Below, in pieces: positions 1 through 9,071 of a DNA stretch of 64,000 bases. The position numbers were made by a program, and so were the translations under genes. How positions within the stretch are numbered: the first letter of the stretch is position 1; every line of letters begins with the position of its first letter. Source of the DNA: Pontibacter sp. SGAir0037 (lineage in GTDB: Bacteria > Bacteroidota > Bacteroidia > Cytophagales > Hymenobacteraceae); contig NZ_CP028092.1 of NCBI RefSeq assembly GCF_005491705.1, forward strand, positions 124,001 through 188,000. The letters run 5' to 3'. The notes beneath the pieces were generated by a model. The model did not search any database, was not told the origin of the DNA, and saw only the letters and a list, made by a program, of their open reading frames with translations.

Positions 1-468
1 GTACGGGTGCACTCTTCCTGCGTAACGGGCGATATTTTTGGCTCCTGCCGCTGCGACTGCGGGCCACAGCTACACGAAGCCATGCGCATGGTGGAGCGGG
101 CCGGGCAAGGCGTAATTGTATACATGAACCAGGAGGGCAGAGGCATCGGCCTGATAAATAAACTGAAGGCTTATAAGCTGCAGGAGCAGGGCCTGGACAC
201 AGTAGAGGCCAATCTGGAGCTGGGCTTCGGAATGGATGAACGTGACTATGGCGTAGGTGCTCAAATTTTAAGGGAGCTAAACGTAACTAAGATGAAACTA
301 ATCTCGAATAACCCTAAAAAGCGTTCTGGCTTAATGGGTTATGGATTAGAAGTCGTGGATAATGTGCCGATTGAAATAACTCCGAACGAGCATAATCAAA
401 AATACCTGACAACAAAACGGGATAAATTGGGGCATACTATTTTGAAGAATATAGCCTTTAAAAAATAA
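1..468 (+). CDS. ribA: GTP cyclohydrolase II (C-terminal part; gene truncated by window edge)
   Basis: This enzyme opens GTP to the first riboflavin precursor, 2,5-diamino-6-ribosylamino-4(3H)-pyrimidinone 5'-phosphate. The frame is open to base 1, so the 155 visible residues are the C-terminal part. Visible hallmarks are the zinc cysteines C7, C18 and C20 of the fragment (spacing 11 and 2, as in the family) within CVTGD and CRCDCG, and the catalytic NQEGRGIGL block. In many Bacteroidota this domain is fused behind a RibB (DHBP synthase) domain. The missing 5' part would show whether this is ribA or ribBA. A strong hairpin terminator follows directly. Confidence 0.93.
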   Translation, partial: VRVHSSCVTGDIFGSCRCDCGPQLHEAMRMVERAGQGVIVYMNQEGRGIGLINKLKAYKLQEQGLDTVEANLELGFGMDERDYGVGAQILRELNVTKMKLISNNPKKRSGLMGYGLEVVDNVPIEITPNEHNQKYLTTKRDKLGHTILKNIAFKK

Positions 469-506
469 AGATTCTTAGGGAAGTCTTATAAGGACTACCG
501 TAGTCT

Positions 507-552
507 GCCTGTGCCGGATGCTTGTAACAAGTATCCGGCACAGGCTTTTTTT
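507..552 (+). terminator. Rho-independent terminator after ribA
   Basis: An 18-bp stem (arms 507-524 and 528-545, with one G-U wobble) closes on a TAA loop and is followed by seven T residues at 546-552. This is a textbook intrinsic terminator 38 bases after the ribA stop codon. Confidence 0.9.
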
Positions 553-683
553 ATGGATATCACTATATAAAAATGAAACAGTTTTAAAGCGTGTAAATGG
601 CAGAGGAGGGAGCCGGAAGGAAGGCCTTCATTTGTGCAGAAGAATTTAGTAAAAGTAAACCGTGTCTAAAGAAGAGTAAAACT

Positions 684-1349
684 ATGAAAGTAATAAACAA
701 ATCCGCCATAAAAGGATTATGCCTTTTTCTATTCGCAGGCTTGTACCCTGGTATTAATTTTGGGCAGCACTTCAACGACATGTTTGTTCAGGAGTGGGCA
801 AACGGAAAAGTAACGCTATCTACAGGTGAAAGCATTGACGGAGCCATTGCTTACCATCGTACAGAAGAGGTAATCAGGGTGATTAAGGAAGACGGATCGG
901 TTAGCTCTTATTCTCCTGTAAGTGTAGATTCCTTTGTGGCAGCAGATTCGCGTTCGGGCAGGTATAATGTTTTTCAGACAATCGACTGGAACCAGGGCAG
1001 GGTAAGGTCAGATTTTAAGAAGCCTGTCTTCTTCGAGGTTTTGCACAACGGCAACTATTCTCTTATTGCCAGAAGCACCTATATTCGGTTGAAAGATTAC
1101 AACAAAGTATTATCCGGCTCAAGTTTTGTGAGGAGGTATGATGACTGGGTAGAAGAAGTGAAAATGTCTTACTATGTGCAGAAGCCTGACGGGGAGATTA
1201 TTGAACTACGGAAATTGCAACGCGATTTGTTTAAGCTGATGGGGGGTAAGAAAAACGAGGTGAAAACCTTTATCAAAGAAAAACATCTTGATATAAACAT
1301 GCCTCACGAGCTTTCCATCATCATCGGCTATTTTAATTCACTCATATAA
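684..1349 (+). CDS. Secreted protein of unknown function
   Basis: The 221-residue product starts at the ATG at 684. An upstream in-frame start at 597 would add a charged stretch ahead of an obvious signal peptide (KSAIKGLCLFLFAGLY), so the internal ATG is preferred. The mature part is soluble. It begins with a small beta-rich region that includes KVTLSTGESIDG, as in proteins sensing or binding at the envelope, and ends in a basic helical section. I do not recognise a named family. It stands alone between a terminator on its left and a convergent ABC transporter operon on its right. It is probably periplasmic or outer-membrane associated. Confidence 0.7.
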   Translation: MKVINKSAIKGLCLFLFAGLYPGINFGQHFNDMFVQEWANGKVTLSTGESIDGAIAYHRTEEVIRVIKEDGSVSSYSPVSVDSFVAADSRSGRYNVFQTIDWNQGRVRSDFKKPVFFEVLHNGNYSLIARSTYIRLKDYNKVLSGSSFVRRYDDWVEEVKMSYYVQKPDGEIIELRKLQRDLFKLMGGKKNEVKTFIKEKHLDINMPHELSIIIGYFNSLI

Positions 1350-1379
1350 AGCCTTCTAAAGGCGATAAAGCTGCAGGCG

Positions 1380-1423
1380 GTACCTGTATTTTGTGGGAAA
1401 AAGAAGCCGCGAAATACAGGTAC
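1380..1423. terminator. Hairpin between convergent genes
   Basis: A perfect 12-bp inverted repeat (GTACCTGTATTT and its complement, arms 1380-1391 and 1412-1423) with a 20-base loop lies between the ends of the convergent genes ending at 1349 and 1428. It has no strong T-run, so a bidirectional terminator role is inferred from position. Confidence 0.5.
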
Positions 1424-1427
1424 ACTT

Positions 1428-2198
1428 TTAAAGATCGCGCAGCTTTAGCACCATATAAGACAGCAGCAGAAACAGAATGGTATATATGATAGCAGGTACT
1501 AAAGCTACTGCCGGTGATAAAATATCGCTGGGAGAAGTAGCCTGATCTACCATTTGCTGAATCGGGAGCGGTGTGAGGCTGGAGAGTGACTTCATGGGAA
1601 AATACTTATCAACATGATCCGGTACCTGAGAGCGAATGATCGGCTCTACTACCAGTGTAGTGGCTATGAAAACGATAATGGATAATCCGCTTCGCTTTAT
1701 GATGAAGCTGAAGAGCATTGCCAGGGACATAAACCCTGTTACCTGGAAAAAGTAATACAGCAGGTACTGGATCTGCCCGAATATTCCACTGGCTGAAGTA
1801 TCTCTGCTATACATCAGCCCAAAGAACAAGCCCAGCATCAATAAGAAGAGGGTGCAGGCAGCCGCAATCACCAAGGCCATGTAAAACTTCGCCAGTACGA
1901 GCTCCAGCCGGCTTAAACCATCAATTACCTGCTGTCGCATTGTTCTGAAACTATACTCATCCGAAATCAGGATGATCATTAATATACCTGGAATTACATT
2001 AAAGTAGCTGGCAACATAGGTAAGGTTGTTCCATAGCTCCGGAAACTGGTACAGCCTGTCGCCCAGTTTGCTGGTGTTGATCGTAATGCCCTGGCTGGAG
2101 TACATAAACAGGAAAATAAGTACGGCAAAGGCACCCAGTATAATCCAGAAAGTACGGTAAGGAAGTACCTTGAGGAACTCTAATCGCAGTAAGTTCAT
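1428..2198 (-). CDS. ABC-2 type transporter permease
   Basis: A 256-residue integral membrane protein with about six hydrophobic segments: one at the N-terminus (TFWIILGAFAVLIFLF), one near VIPGILMIILI, a block in the middle, and a C-terminal segment YTILFLLLSYMVL. The pattern and length fit ABC-2 (NatB/YhaP-like) export permeases. It follows the ATPase gene with a 4-base gap on the same strand, so the two form one exporter operon. The substrate cannot be told from sequence; in this family it may be a drug, a peptide, Na+ or a lipid. Confidence 0.85.
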   Translation of the reverse strand: MNLLRLEFLKVLPYRTFWIILGAFAVLIFLFMYSSQGITINTSKLGDRLYQFPELWNNLTYVASYFNVIPGILMIILISDEYSFRTMRQQVIDGLSRLELVLAKFYMALVIAAACTLFLLMLGLFFGLMYSRDTSASGIFGQIQYLLYYFFQVTGFMSLAMLFSFIIKRSGLSIIVFIATTLVVEPIIRSQVPDHVDKYFPMKSLSSLTPLPIQQMVDQATSPSDILSPAVALVPAIIYTILFLLLSYMVLKLRDL

Positions 2199-2202
2199 AC
2201 GC

Positions 2203-3093
2203 TTAATCTTTTATCATTTCCAGGAACTGAGCTTCCAGGCTTTTGCGCCGCACTACCAGCTGCGACAACACAATGCCTTGCTCAAACATGTCTCTATTCA
2301 GGTCGGTGCTGGTGTAGCCTTCTTTTAATGTAAGTAAGATGCTGTCTTTCTCCTGGTTAAACTTGGCTACATAGGGCAGGCGTTCCAGCAGCAGGAGAAC
2401 TGGTGCCAGTTCTGCGGCCTGTATCAAAAGCTGTTCGCTGGCAGACAAGGTATCGCCCACTGCACCACCTGAAACCAACCTGCCGGATCGCAGCACGGCC
2501 ATGTGGGTGCATACTTTTTCCACTTCATCCAGCAGATGGCTTGCCAGTATAATGGTTTTTCCCTGTGCGGCTATTCGTAAGATCAGGTCGCGTACCTCTG
2601 CTATTCCCTGGGGGTCCAGGCCATTGGTTGGCTCGTCGAGTACCAGCACCTCCGGATCGTTGAGCATAGCGGCCGCCAGGGCAAGCCGCTGCTTCATGCC
2701 AAGCGAGAAGCCTTTAAACGTCGTATGGCTGCGGGTGCCAAGCCCTACCAGGTCCAGCATTTTGTCTGTGTTGCTTTGGTTGGCACCTTTTATTTCGGCA
2801 AACACCTGCAAATTTCGCCTGGCGGTCAGGTATGGGTAAAAGTTTGGTGTTTCCAGTAGCGCGCCTACCCGTTGCTTGGTTTCTTTTGAAATGCCTTTCC
2901 CGAACCAGGAGAAGCTGCCGCTGCTGGCTTTGATAACATCCAGCACAATACCCAGTGTAGTGGTTTTGCCACTGCCGTTTGGTCCTAGCAGGCCATAGAT
3001 GCTTCCTTCTTCAATAGTGAGTGAAAGGCGATCCAGGGCTTTTATGCTGCCATAATTTTTGGAAATATCGTTTATCTCTAAAACTGTAGCCAA
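2203..3093 (-). CDS. ABC transporter ATP-binding protein
   Basis: A 296-residue nucleotide-binding subunit of an exporter. Walker A is GPNGSGKT (residues 37-44), the signature is SLGMKQ (130-135), and Walker B is VLVLDEP (149-155) followed by NGLDPQG. The H-loop lies in ILASHLLDE. A C-terminal extension of about 80 residues past the ATPase core is typical of the DRA/CcmA-like class that pairs with ABC-2 permeases. The start is TTG; no in-frame ATG lies close upstream. It is the first gene of the operon, with the permease 4 bases downstream. Confidence 0.9.
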   Translation of the reverse strand: MATVLEINDISKNYGSIKALDRLSLTIEEGSIYGLLGPNGSGKTTTLGIVLDVIKASSGSFSWFGKGISKETKQRVGALLETPNFYPYLTARRNLQVFAEIKGANQSNTDKMLDLVGLGTRSHTTFKGFSLGMKQRLALAAAMLNDPEVLVLDEPTNGLDPQGIAEVRDLILRIAAQGKTIILASHLLDEVEKVCTHMAVLRSGRLVSGGAVGDTLSASEQLLIQAAELAPVLLLLERLPYVAKFNQEKDSILLTLKEGYTSTDLNRDMFEQGIVLSQLVVRRKSLEAQFLEMIKD

Positions 3094-3188
3094 AGCAATC
3101 GTTGGGTTAGGTACAAGTATACTTTAAATGCAATATAGCTTTTTTTATTATGAATTATAAATTGATGTTAGGCAGATAATTACTTTTT

Positions 3189-3243
3189 CCCCCTTCAAAG
3201 GGGGACTTTTGATAGCTTTTTATCGAGGCTGCCCCCAAGGGGC
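3189..3243. repeat. Two G/C-block inverted repeats between priA and the ABC operon
   Basis: CCCCCTT pairs with AAGGGGG across a 2-base loop (3189-3204), and GCCCC pairs with GGGGC (3231-3243). Both lie just past the priA stop codon in its direction of transcription. They may end priA transcription or be a small dispersed palindromic repeat. No T-run follows on the minus strand, so the terminator role is uncertain. Confidence 0.4.
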
Positions 3244-3253
3244 AAAAAAGTAG

Positions 3254-5785
3254 TTACACAGGATCGACATCGGCTACTACGCGCACTCCTTTAAAGTCGG
3301 GGAGCAGTTGCAAATCGCGAATGGCTTCTGCAATCTGTTTTTTAGCTCCTCGCAGGTTGGTGTTTTCACGTGGAAGCTTGATATGGATTTCGTTCAGAAA
3401 CTGGTTCCGGATCTTGAAGATATACGGCACCTCCGGCCCCAGAACATGCTGCCTTCCTAAACGATCGGTTAAGTCTTTGGCTAATACAATGGCACTGTTC
3501 TCGGAGGTTTTTTCGTCTTCGTGCTTCACCACAACCTTGATCATGCGCATAAACGGCGGGTAGCCGAAGCGCATACGCTCTTCTATCTCATGCTCGTACA
3601 ACGACAGGTAATCGTTGCTGTGTACTTTTCGGAAGATCGGCTGCAGCGGATCACGGGTCTGTATCAGTACTGTGCCCGATTTGCCTTTACGCCCCGCCCG
3701 GCCACTTACCTGCACAAATAGCTGGTATGCCCGCTCATGTGCCCTGAAATCCGGAAAATTAATGATCGTATCGGCATTCAGAATACCAACCAGGCTAACG
3801 TTTTCAAAGTCGAGGCCCTTGGTTACCATTTGGGTGCCGATCAACACGTTGGTTTTCCCGCTTTCAAAATCGGCAATAATCTGCTGGTAGCTGTTTTTCT
3901 TTTTGGTGGTGTCGAGGTCCATGCGCTGTATCTCAGCGTTTGGCAGCATCAGCTTTAGTTCATCCTCTACCTTTTCGGTGCCGAATCCCATGCTTTTCAG
4001 TGTGGTGGCACCGCAGGCAGGGCAGTCGTGGGGCATGCGTTCGTGGTAACCGCAGTAATGGCAGCGGAGTTCGTTGTTATACTTGTGGTAGGATAAGCTG
4101 ACAGCGCAGTGGCGGCATTTCGGAATCCAGGAGCACTCATCGCAGCTGATGAAAGGAGCATAACCGCGTCGGTTCTGAAAGAGAATAACCTGTTCCTGCC
4201 GCTGAAGCCGTTCCTCGATAGCGTTCAACAGCTTTCCGGAGAAATGGCTGTGCATGTTCTTCCGGTGCTGCTCGTCCCGCACATTAATCAACTCAATCTC
4301 CGGTAGCTGGGCCTCGCCAAAGCGTTTGCTCATCGTTACCAGGCCCCAGCGGCCTGTTTTGCAGTTATAGTAGCTTTCGATGGAAGGGGTTGCAGAGCCG
4401 AGCAGCGTCTTTGCCCCCTGAAACTGCGCCATCATCAGGGCTGTTTCGCGGGCATTATACCGTGGTGCCGGATCGTATTGCTTATAGCTCGCTTCATGCT
4501 CCTCGTCTACCACAATCAGGGACAAGCTATGAAAGGGCAGGAAAACGGCAGACCGCACGCCCACCACCACCTGGAAACGCCCCGACACCACGCCCTGCCA
4601 TACTTCGGCACGTTCGTTATCGGAAAACTTGGAGTGATAAATGCCGAGTTTATCCCCGAAAACTTTTATCAGGCGTGTCACAATCTGGGCTGTAAGGGCA
4701 ATCTCGGGCAGCAGGTACAGTACCTGGCCGCCGCCCTCTAAAGCATGTTTGATCAGGTCGATATATACTTCTGTTTTGCCGCTGCCTGTTACGCCATGCA
4801 GCAGTACCGTGTCTTTCTCTTTGAACAGGCCTAATATTTCATCTTTCGCCTGTTCCTGGTGCTCCGACAAGGCTTTGGGCATCAGTTTAGGAGAATGATC
4901 GACAGGGAAACGCGAAATGATCTGGTCGAACTGCTCCAGCACCCCCTTTTTGATGAGAGAGTCTACGGCAGAAGCAGAAATGTGGGGATTCTTTGTCAGA
5001 ATGCTTTTATCCAGCCCGAGGTAGTTCAGGTGAATATCCTGGTGCACAGGCACTTTCTGCAGGTAGTTCAGCAGCACGTCCAGCTGTTTTGGCTTTGCCG
5101 TCAGCTGGCTGAAAAGCTCTTCCAGCATGCCCTCTTCCTGCACAAAGTGCTCTGACAGGCGCACCTTCTTGACTACTTTAGGAGAAAACTTGTCGCTTAC
5201 CTGCTCAAAAATAATGATGGCTTCTTTCTGGATCAGCGACTTGATAAACTTATGGTAGCTTTTGAGCTGCAGTAGATGCCCCACTTCGGTAAACGTAAGA
5301 GCCTTGTTCTGCTGCAGTGCAAACAGGATGCGTTCTTCCTGTGGGGCTAAAGGTATTTCGTCTTCTTCGGGATTAAAGTGCGGGTGAAGCTGTATGCGTG
5401 ACTCGCTGCTTAGTTTCAGTGCAGAGGGCAGGGCCGCATTTATTACCTCGCCTATGGTACACATGTAGTAGTCGGCAATCCACCGGAACAGCTTCAGTTG
5501 AGGCGCTGTGACAATAGGTTTATCGTCGAGCACATCCAGGATATACTTGGCCTGATACTCGGCTGGCGCATTTTCATGGATTTCGGCTACAATACAACTA
5601 AGTACCTTTTTTGCCCCGAACTGCACAATTACCCGCACGCCCACCGACACGTCGTCGTTCATTTCGAACGGGATGCGGTAGGTATAGAGCTTGGGCAGCG
5701 GCAGAGGTAGAATGACATCGGCAAACAATGTAACACGATCTACCGCCGGCTCAGGCGGGTAATTAAAATTTAAAAGTTCAGACAA
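3254..5785 (-). CDS. priA: Primosomal protein N' (replication restart helicase PriA)
   Basis: PriA recognises stalled forks and reloads the replicative helicase. The 843-residue product has an N-terminal 3'-end binding domain (from about residue 18, with ILPLPLPKLYTYRIP), a winged-helix region, and a superfamily-2 helicase core with Walker A GVTGSGKT (lysine near 337) and a DEEH box near 426. Paired zinc-binding cysteine clusters (CDECSWIPKCRHC, CHYCGYH, CPAC) lie near 550-595. Helicase motifs V and VI are visible (GTQMVTKGLDF, QVSGRAGR). The start is TTG: an in-frame stop lies four codons upstream and a GGAG ribosome-binding site sits five bases before it. It is a single gene. Confidence 0.96.
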   Translation of the reverse strand: MSELLNFNYPPEPAVDRVTLFADVILPLPLPKLYTYRIPFEMNDDVSVGVRVIVQFGAKKVLSCIVAEIHENAPAEYQAKYILDVLDDKPIVTAPQLKLFRWIADYYMCTIGEVINAALPSALKLSSESRIQLHPHFNPEEDEIPLAPQEERILFALQQNKALTFTEVGHLLQLKSYHKFIKSLIQKEAIIIFEQVSDKFSPKVVKKVRLSEHFVQEEGMLEELFSQLTAKPKQLDVLLNYLQKVPVHQDIHLNYLGLDKSILTKNPHISASAVDSLIKKGVLEQFDQIISRFPVDHSPKLMPKALSEHQEQAKDEILGLFKEKDTVLLHGVTGSGKTEVYIDLIKHALEGGGQVLYLLPEIALTAQIVTRLIKVFGDKLGIYHSKFSDNERAEVWQGVVSGRFQVVVGVRSAVFLPFHSLSLIVVDEEHEASYKQYDPAPRYNARETALMMAQFQGAKTLLGSATPSIESYYNCKTGRWGLVTMSKRFGEAQLPEIELINVRDEQHRKNMHSHFSGKLLNAIEERLQRQEQVILFQNRRGYAPFISCDECSWIPKCRHCAVSLSYHKYNNELRCHYCGYHERMPHDCPACGATTLKSMGFGTEKVEDELKLMLPNAEIQRMDLDTTKKKNSYQQIIADFESGKTNVLIGTQMVTKGLDFENVSLVGILNADTIINFPDFRAHERAYQLFVQVSGRAGRKGKSGTVLIQTRDPLQPIFRKVHSNDYLSLYEHEIEERMRFGYPPFMRMIKVVVKHEDEKTSENSAIVLAKDLTDRLGRQHVLGPEVPYIFKIRNQFLNEIHIKLPRENTNLRGAKKQIAEAIRDLQLLPDFKGVRVVADVDPV

Positions 5786-6032
5786 GGGTGCTCCGGATTA
5801 TACTTCTACAAAGGTCGGAAAAATGGGTTTAAAATGTAGCATTTCTGCAAACGCATTTTGCCTTTGTAAATTTAACAGGTTTGTAAACATGCCATTGCTT
5901 TTGCAGGTAATGTTAAATGGAGCTTATCATTTACTTACATAAAAATATTGTTTAAACTTCGAACTCAATCCAGAGCCTGGGAAGTAAAATGGCTAAGCAG
6001 TAGAATAAACGAAGAATTTAAGAAAGGAAAAC

Positions 6033-6776
6033 ATGAACCTATCAGGAAATACAGTATTGATTACGGGTGGTGCATCAGGCATCGGCCTTGCCATAGCGGA
6101 GCGCTTTTTAAAGGCAGGAAGCAAGGTAATAGTTTGTGGCAGAAGAGCAGAGAAGCTGCAGGAGGCCCAGCAGAAGTATCCGGAGCTGCATACCCGTGTA
6201 TGTGATGTGGCGGATGAGGCAGACCGGGTTGCACTGTTCGAGTGGGCAACCAGTGCGTTTCCGCAGCTAAACGTGCTGGTGAATAATGCCGGTATACAGC
6301 GCAGAGGGCGCTTTACAGAAGATCAGGAGCCCTGGGCAAAGCGCAGGCAGGAAATCGCCATTAACGTAGAAGCGCCTATTCATTTGTCTACTCTTTTTAT
6401 TCCGCATCTGCAGCAACAGGAAACAGCAGCCATCTTTAACGTTACTTCCGGCCTCGCTTTTACGCCGGCTACCTTTGCCCTGGTGTATAGTGCGACCAAG
6501 GCTGCCATGCACGCCTTTAGCATGACTTTACGCCTGGAGCTGGCAAACACGAGTATAAAAGTGGTTGAGATTGCTCCTCCGGCTGTTAACACGGATCTGG
6601 GTGGTGCAGGTATTCATACTTTTGGCGCCCCTGTAGATGAGTTCGCCGATAGCATTATGCAGCGCATAGAAGCAGGTGAAGAAGAAGTAGGGTATGGCCG
6701 GTCTGAAAATGCCAGGCTGGCTTCGAGGGAGGAAATTGATAAAATGGTGAAGTACATGAGCACGCTGGATGCCTGA
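6033..6776 (+). CDS. Short-chain dehydrogenase/reductase (DltE-like)
   Basis: A 247-residue NAD(P)-dependent oxidoreductase of the classical SDR family. The cofactor loop TGGASGIG occupies residues 11-18, NNAG follows in VLVNNAGIQ, and the catalytic YSATK motif has Y152 and K156. After the active site, EIAPPAVNTDLGG matches the DltE/YdfG-like subgroup that Bacteroidota annotations often call DltE-like. The substrate is unknown. The ATG at 6033 follows an A-rich leader. It is monocistronic and converges on the DUF255 gene across a 22-bp hairpin. Confidence 0.88.
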   Translation: MNLSGNTVLITGGASGIGLAIAERFLKAGSKVIVCGRRAEKLQEAQQKYPELHTRVCDVADEADRVALFEWATSAFPQLNVLVNNAGIQRRGRFTEDQEPWAKRRQEIAINVEAPIHLSTLFIPHLQQQETAAIFNVTSGLAFTPATFALVYSATKAAMHAFSMTLRLELANTSIKVVEIAPPAVNTDLGGAGIHTFGAPVDEFADSIMQRIEAGEEEVGYGRSENARLASREEIDKMVKYMSTLDA

Positions 6777-6797
6777 GGCAGAAAGAAAGGCAAGTGC

Positions 6798-6845
6798 CAT
6801 GTTCCCTTACTTTATTGAGGGCTCTCAATAAAGTAAGGGAACATG
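6798..6845. terminator. Perfect 22-bp hairpin between convergent genes
   Basis: Arms 6798-6819 and 6824-6845 are perfectly complementary over 22 bp with a 4-base loop. The element fills the gap between two convergent stop codons (6776 and 6851). It lacks a clean T-run on either side, but the stem is A/T-rich near the loop. Bidirectional termination or 3'-end protection is the likely role. Confidence 0.7.
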
Positions 6846-6850
6846 GTTTA

Positions 6851-8917
6851 CTACAAAGCCGGAAACTTCGGTTCCTGCTGGTGGCGCTGTCCGCGCAGCT
6901 GACTCAAAGCTTCGGCAGTCGTGTGCACGGGCAGCTGGCAGGCTCGGTTAAAGCAAACGTAAATGGTTGTTTTCCCAGCTATAGCTGTTCTGTCCTGTAG
7001 CAGCGGCAGCGAGCTTGTACCGGCTGTACCTGCTAGGAGCATGTTGGGCAAATAGTAGGAGCTGAAGTCAGAACGTATCTTGGCCGCTTTTTCGCCAACA
7101 ATGGCTACTTCGGCGGTTGATGTTAATTTGTGGAAGTACAAAGAAGCCCAGTTACTTAAAAAGGACGGCTCTTTGATGACCAAGTCTTTCACCTTACTGA
7201 GCATATCGTCTGATAGCTGCTGGTAGCGGGCCTCATCAAAATACAGCCCCAGGAAGTGCAGGTTGGTGGCCATAACGGAATTGGAACTCGGAATGACATT
7301 GTCGGTAATCTCCTTTTTGCGGGCAATCAGCTGTTGCGAGCTGTTATCAGTGAAAAAGAACATCCCTTCCTGCTCGTCGAAGAAGTGGGTTAAAGTATAA
7401 TCTGTTAGAGCCTTTGCTTCCTGCAGCCATTGTGCATCAAAAGTTACTTCGTACAGCCGGGTAAAGGCTCTAATAAGCAGTGCATAGTCTTCGAGGAAAC
7501 CATCTATCGTAGCTTTCCCGGCTTTATAGTTATGATAAAGCCTTTCCTCCTGCTTGAGGCGCTGCCGTATAAAACCGGCATTCCGGAGAGCCAGCTCCAG
7601 AAAATGTTTTTCTCCGAACGTATAGTAGGCATCGGCAAGCCCTTTCAGCATCAGGGCATTCCAGGAACACAGTATCTTGTCGTCTAGTCCTGGCCGCACG
7701 CGCGCTGCCCGTACCCGCATGATGGCTGCTTTCCAGTCTTGGGTCATCTCCTGCAGGACATCCGGCTCCAGCTGGTTTTCTCTGGCAAATTTTTCTTCTG
7801 AAACACGGCGATGCAGGATGTTGCGGCCATGCTCGAAGTTACCGGCGGCAGTGGCGTGGTAGTACTTGGAGAACAGCGGTTCCTCGTCTCCAAGGATTTT
7901 CTGCAGCTCCTCTTTGGTAAAGGTATAGAATTTTCCTTCTTCGCCTTCGCTGTCAGCATCCAGCGAAGAATAAAAGCCGTTTTCTTCGCTCATCAGCTCC
8001 CGTTCTACAAAGGCTATGGTTTCGTATACAACCGATTTGTAGAGCGGCTCTTTCGTTAACTGGTACGCCTCGGCATACAAACTGACCAGTTGCCCGTTGT
8101 CGTACAACATCTTCTCGAAGTGGGGCACCAGCCAGTCGGCATCAACGGAATAACGGGCAAAGCCACCACCTATCTGGTCGTAAATGCCGCCGTAAGCCAT
8201 TTCCCGTAGCGTAAGGTTTACCTGGTTCAGCATGCTTTGGTCGCTGGTATGGCTGTAGTAGCGCAGTAAAAACAGGTAATCGGTGGGCATGGGAAATTTG
8301 GGTGCCTGGCCTATACCTCCTTTTTCTCTGTCGAACTTAACGCTCAGGTTATAACCCATTAGCCGGAAATCATCTTCCCGCACATGGAAGTTGCTTTTCT
8401 GCAAACCGTACTTATCCAGCTCACTCCGGTTCAGGTGCTGAGCAAACTGCTCTGCCGACTGATCCAGTTCTTTCCTGCTCTTTTTATAGGCATCTGCAAT
8501 GTTTAAAAGCAGGTTTACCCATTGCTTCGGCGGAAAATAGGTGCCGCCATAAAATGGCTTTGCATCCGGGTTAAGAAACACGTTCAGCGGCCAGCCTCCT
8601 TGCACACCCATGGCATGCAAGGCATCCATGTAAACGGCATCTACATCCGGCCTTTCTTCCCGATCTACTTTGATACACACAAAATGCTCGTTCATTACCT
8701 CAGCCACCTTTTCGTTTTCGAAAGACTGATGTTCCATGACATGGCACCAATGGCAGGCGGCGTAGCCAATACTTACCACGATAGGCTTGTCCTCTGCCTT
8801 TGCTTTCTGTAGCGCCTCTTCTCCCCACGGGTACCAATCTACGGGATTATAGGCATGCTGCAGCAGGTAAGGACTGGATGCGTTTATAAGGCGGTTTGGG
8901 TTCTTGTTTTCGGCCAT
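6851..8917 (-). CDS. Thioredoxin-fold DUF255 protein (YyaL/SPATA20 family)
   Basis: A 688-residue cytoplasmic protein of the family annotated as thioredoxin domain-containing protein, YyaL or spermatogenesis-associated protein 20. The N-terminal thioredoxin-like domain carries C55-H-W-C58 in [12 protein letters not shown], then [13 protein letters not shown]. The rest is an (alpha/alpha)6-barrel-like region resembling N-acylglucosamine epimerases and glucanases ([33 protein letters not shown]). The biochemical role of the family is not settled. The length is normal and the start ATG is clear. It is monocistronic. Confidence 0.92.
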   Translation of the reverse strand: MAENKNPNRLINASSPYLLQHAYNPVDWYPWGEEALQKAKAEDKPIVVSIGYAACHWCHVMEHQSFENEKVAEVMNEHFVCIKVDREERPDVDAVYMDALHAMGVQGGWPLNVFLNPDAKPFYGGTYFPPKQWVNLLLNIADAYKKSRKELDQSAEQFAQHLNRSELDKYGLQKSNFHVREDDFRLMGYNLSVKFDREKGGIGQAPKFPMPTDYLFLLRYYSHTSDQSMLNQVNLTLREMAYGGIYDQIGGGFARYSVDADWLVPHFEKMLYDNGQLVSLYAEAYQLTKEPLYKSVVYETIAFVERELMSEENGFYSSLDADSEGEEGKFYTFTKEELQKILGDEEPLFSKYYHATAAGNFEHGRNILHRRVSEEKFARENQLEPDVLQEMTQDWKAAIMRVRAARVRPGLDDKILCSWNALMLKGLADAYYTFGEKHFLELALRNAGFIRQRLKQEERLYHNYKAGKATIDGFLEDYALLIRAFTRLYEVTFDAQWLQEAKALTDYTLTHFFDEQEGMFFFTDNSSQQLIARKKEITDNVIPSSNSVMATNLHFLGLYFDEARYQQLSDDMLSKVKDLVIKEPSFLSNWASLYFHKLTSTAEVAIVGEKAAKIRSDFSSYYLPNMLLAGTAGTSSLPLLQDRTAIAGKTTIYVCFNRACQLPVHTTAEALSQLRGQRHQQEPKFPAL

Positions 8918-8928
8918 AGTATTTTTTT

Positions 8929-9038
8929 AGATACAGGACAAAAGACTTTTTAAATGACACACGTAGCACGTATCAAGTAGTACGACTTTAAAATCTTATG
9001 CAATCATTACACCTGAAAAGAATTTGTGTCCTGTGTCT
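8929..9038. repeat. Intergenic inverted-repeat element with TAGCACGTA core
   Basis: The gap between the GSCFA and DUF255 genes is bounded by imperfect arms AGATACAGGACA (8929-8940) and TGTCCTGTGTCT (9027-9038), one mismatch in 12. Inside lies the word TAGCACGTA (8963-8971), which also occurs in the inverted repeat at 59401-59547. The shared word and the foldback form suggest a dispersed palindromic repeat, but copy number cannot be judged from one window. Confidence 0.45.
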
Positions 9039-9071
9039 CATGTATTTTTACGGGATTGTATGGATGAGTGG

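Noticed and set aside
3321..5710. Several plus-strand frames of 65-101 codons inside priA
   Set aside because: They are shadows of the priA coding frame, with no start signals and no family resemblance.
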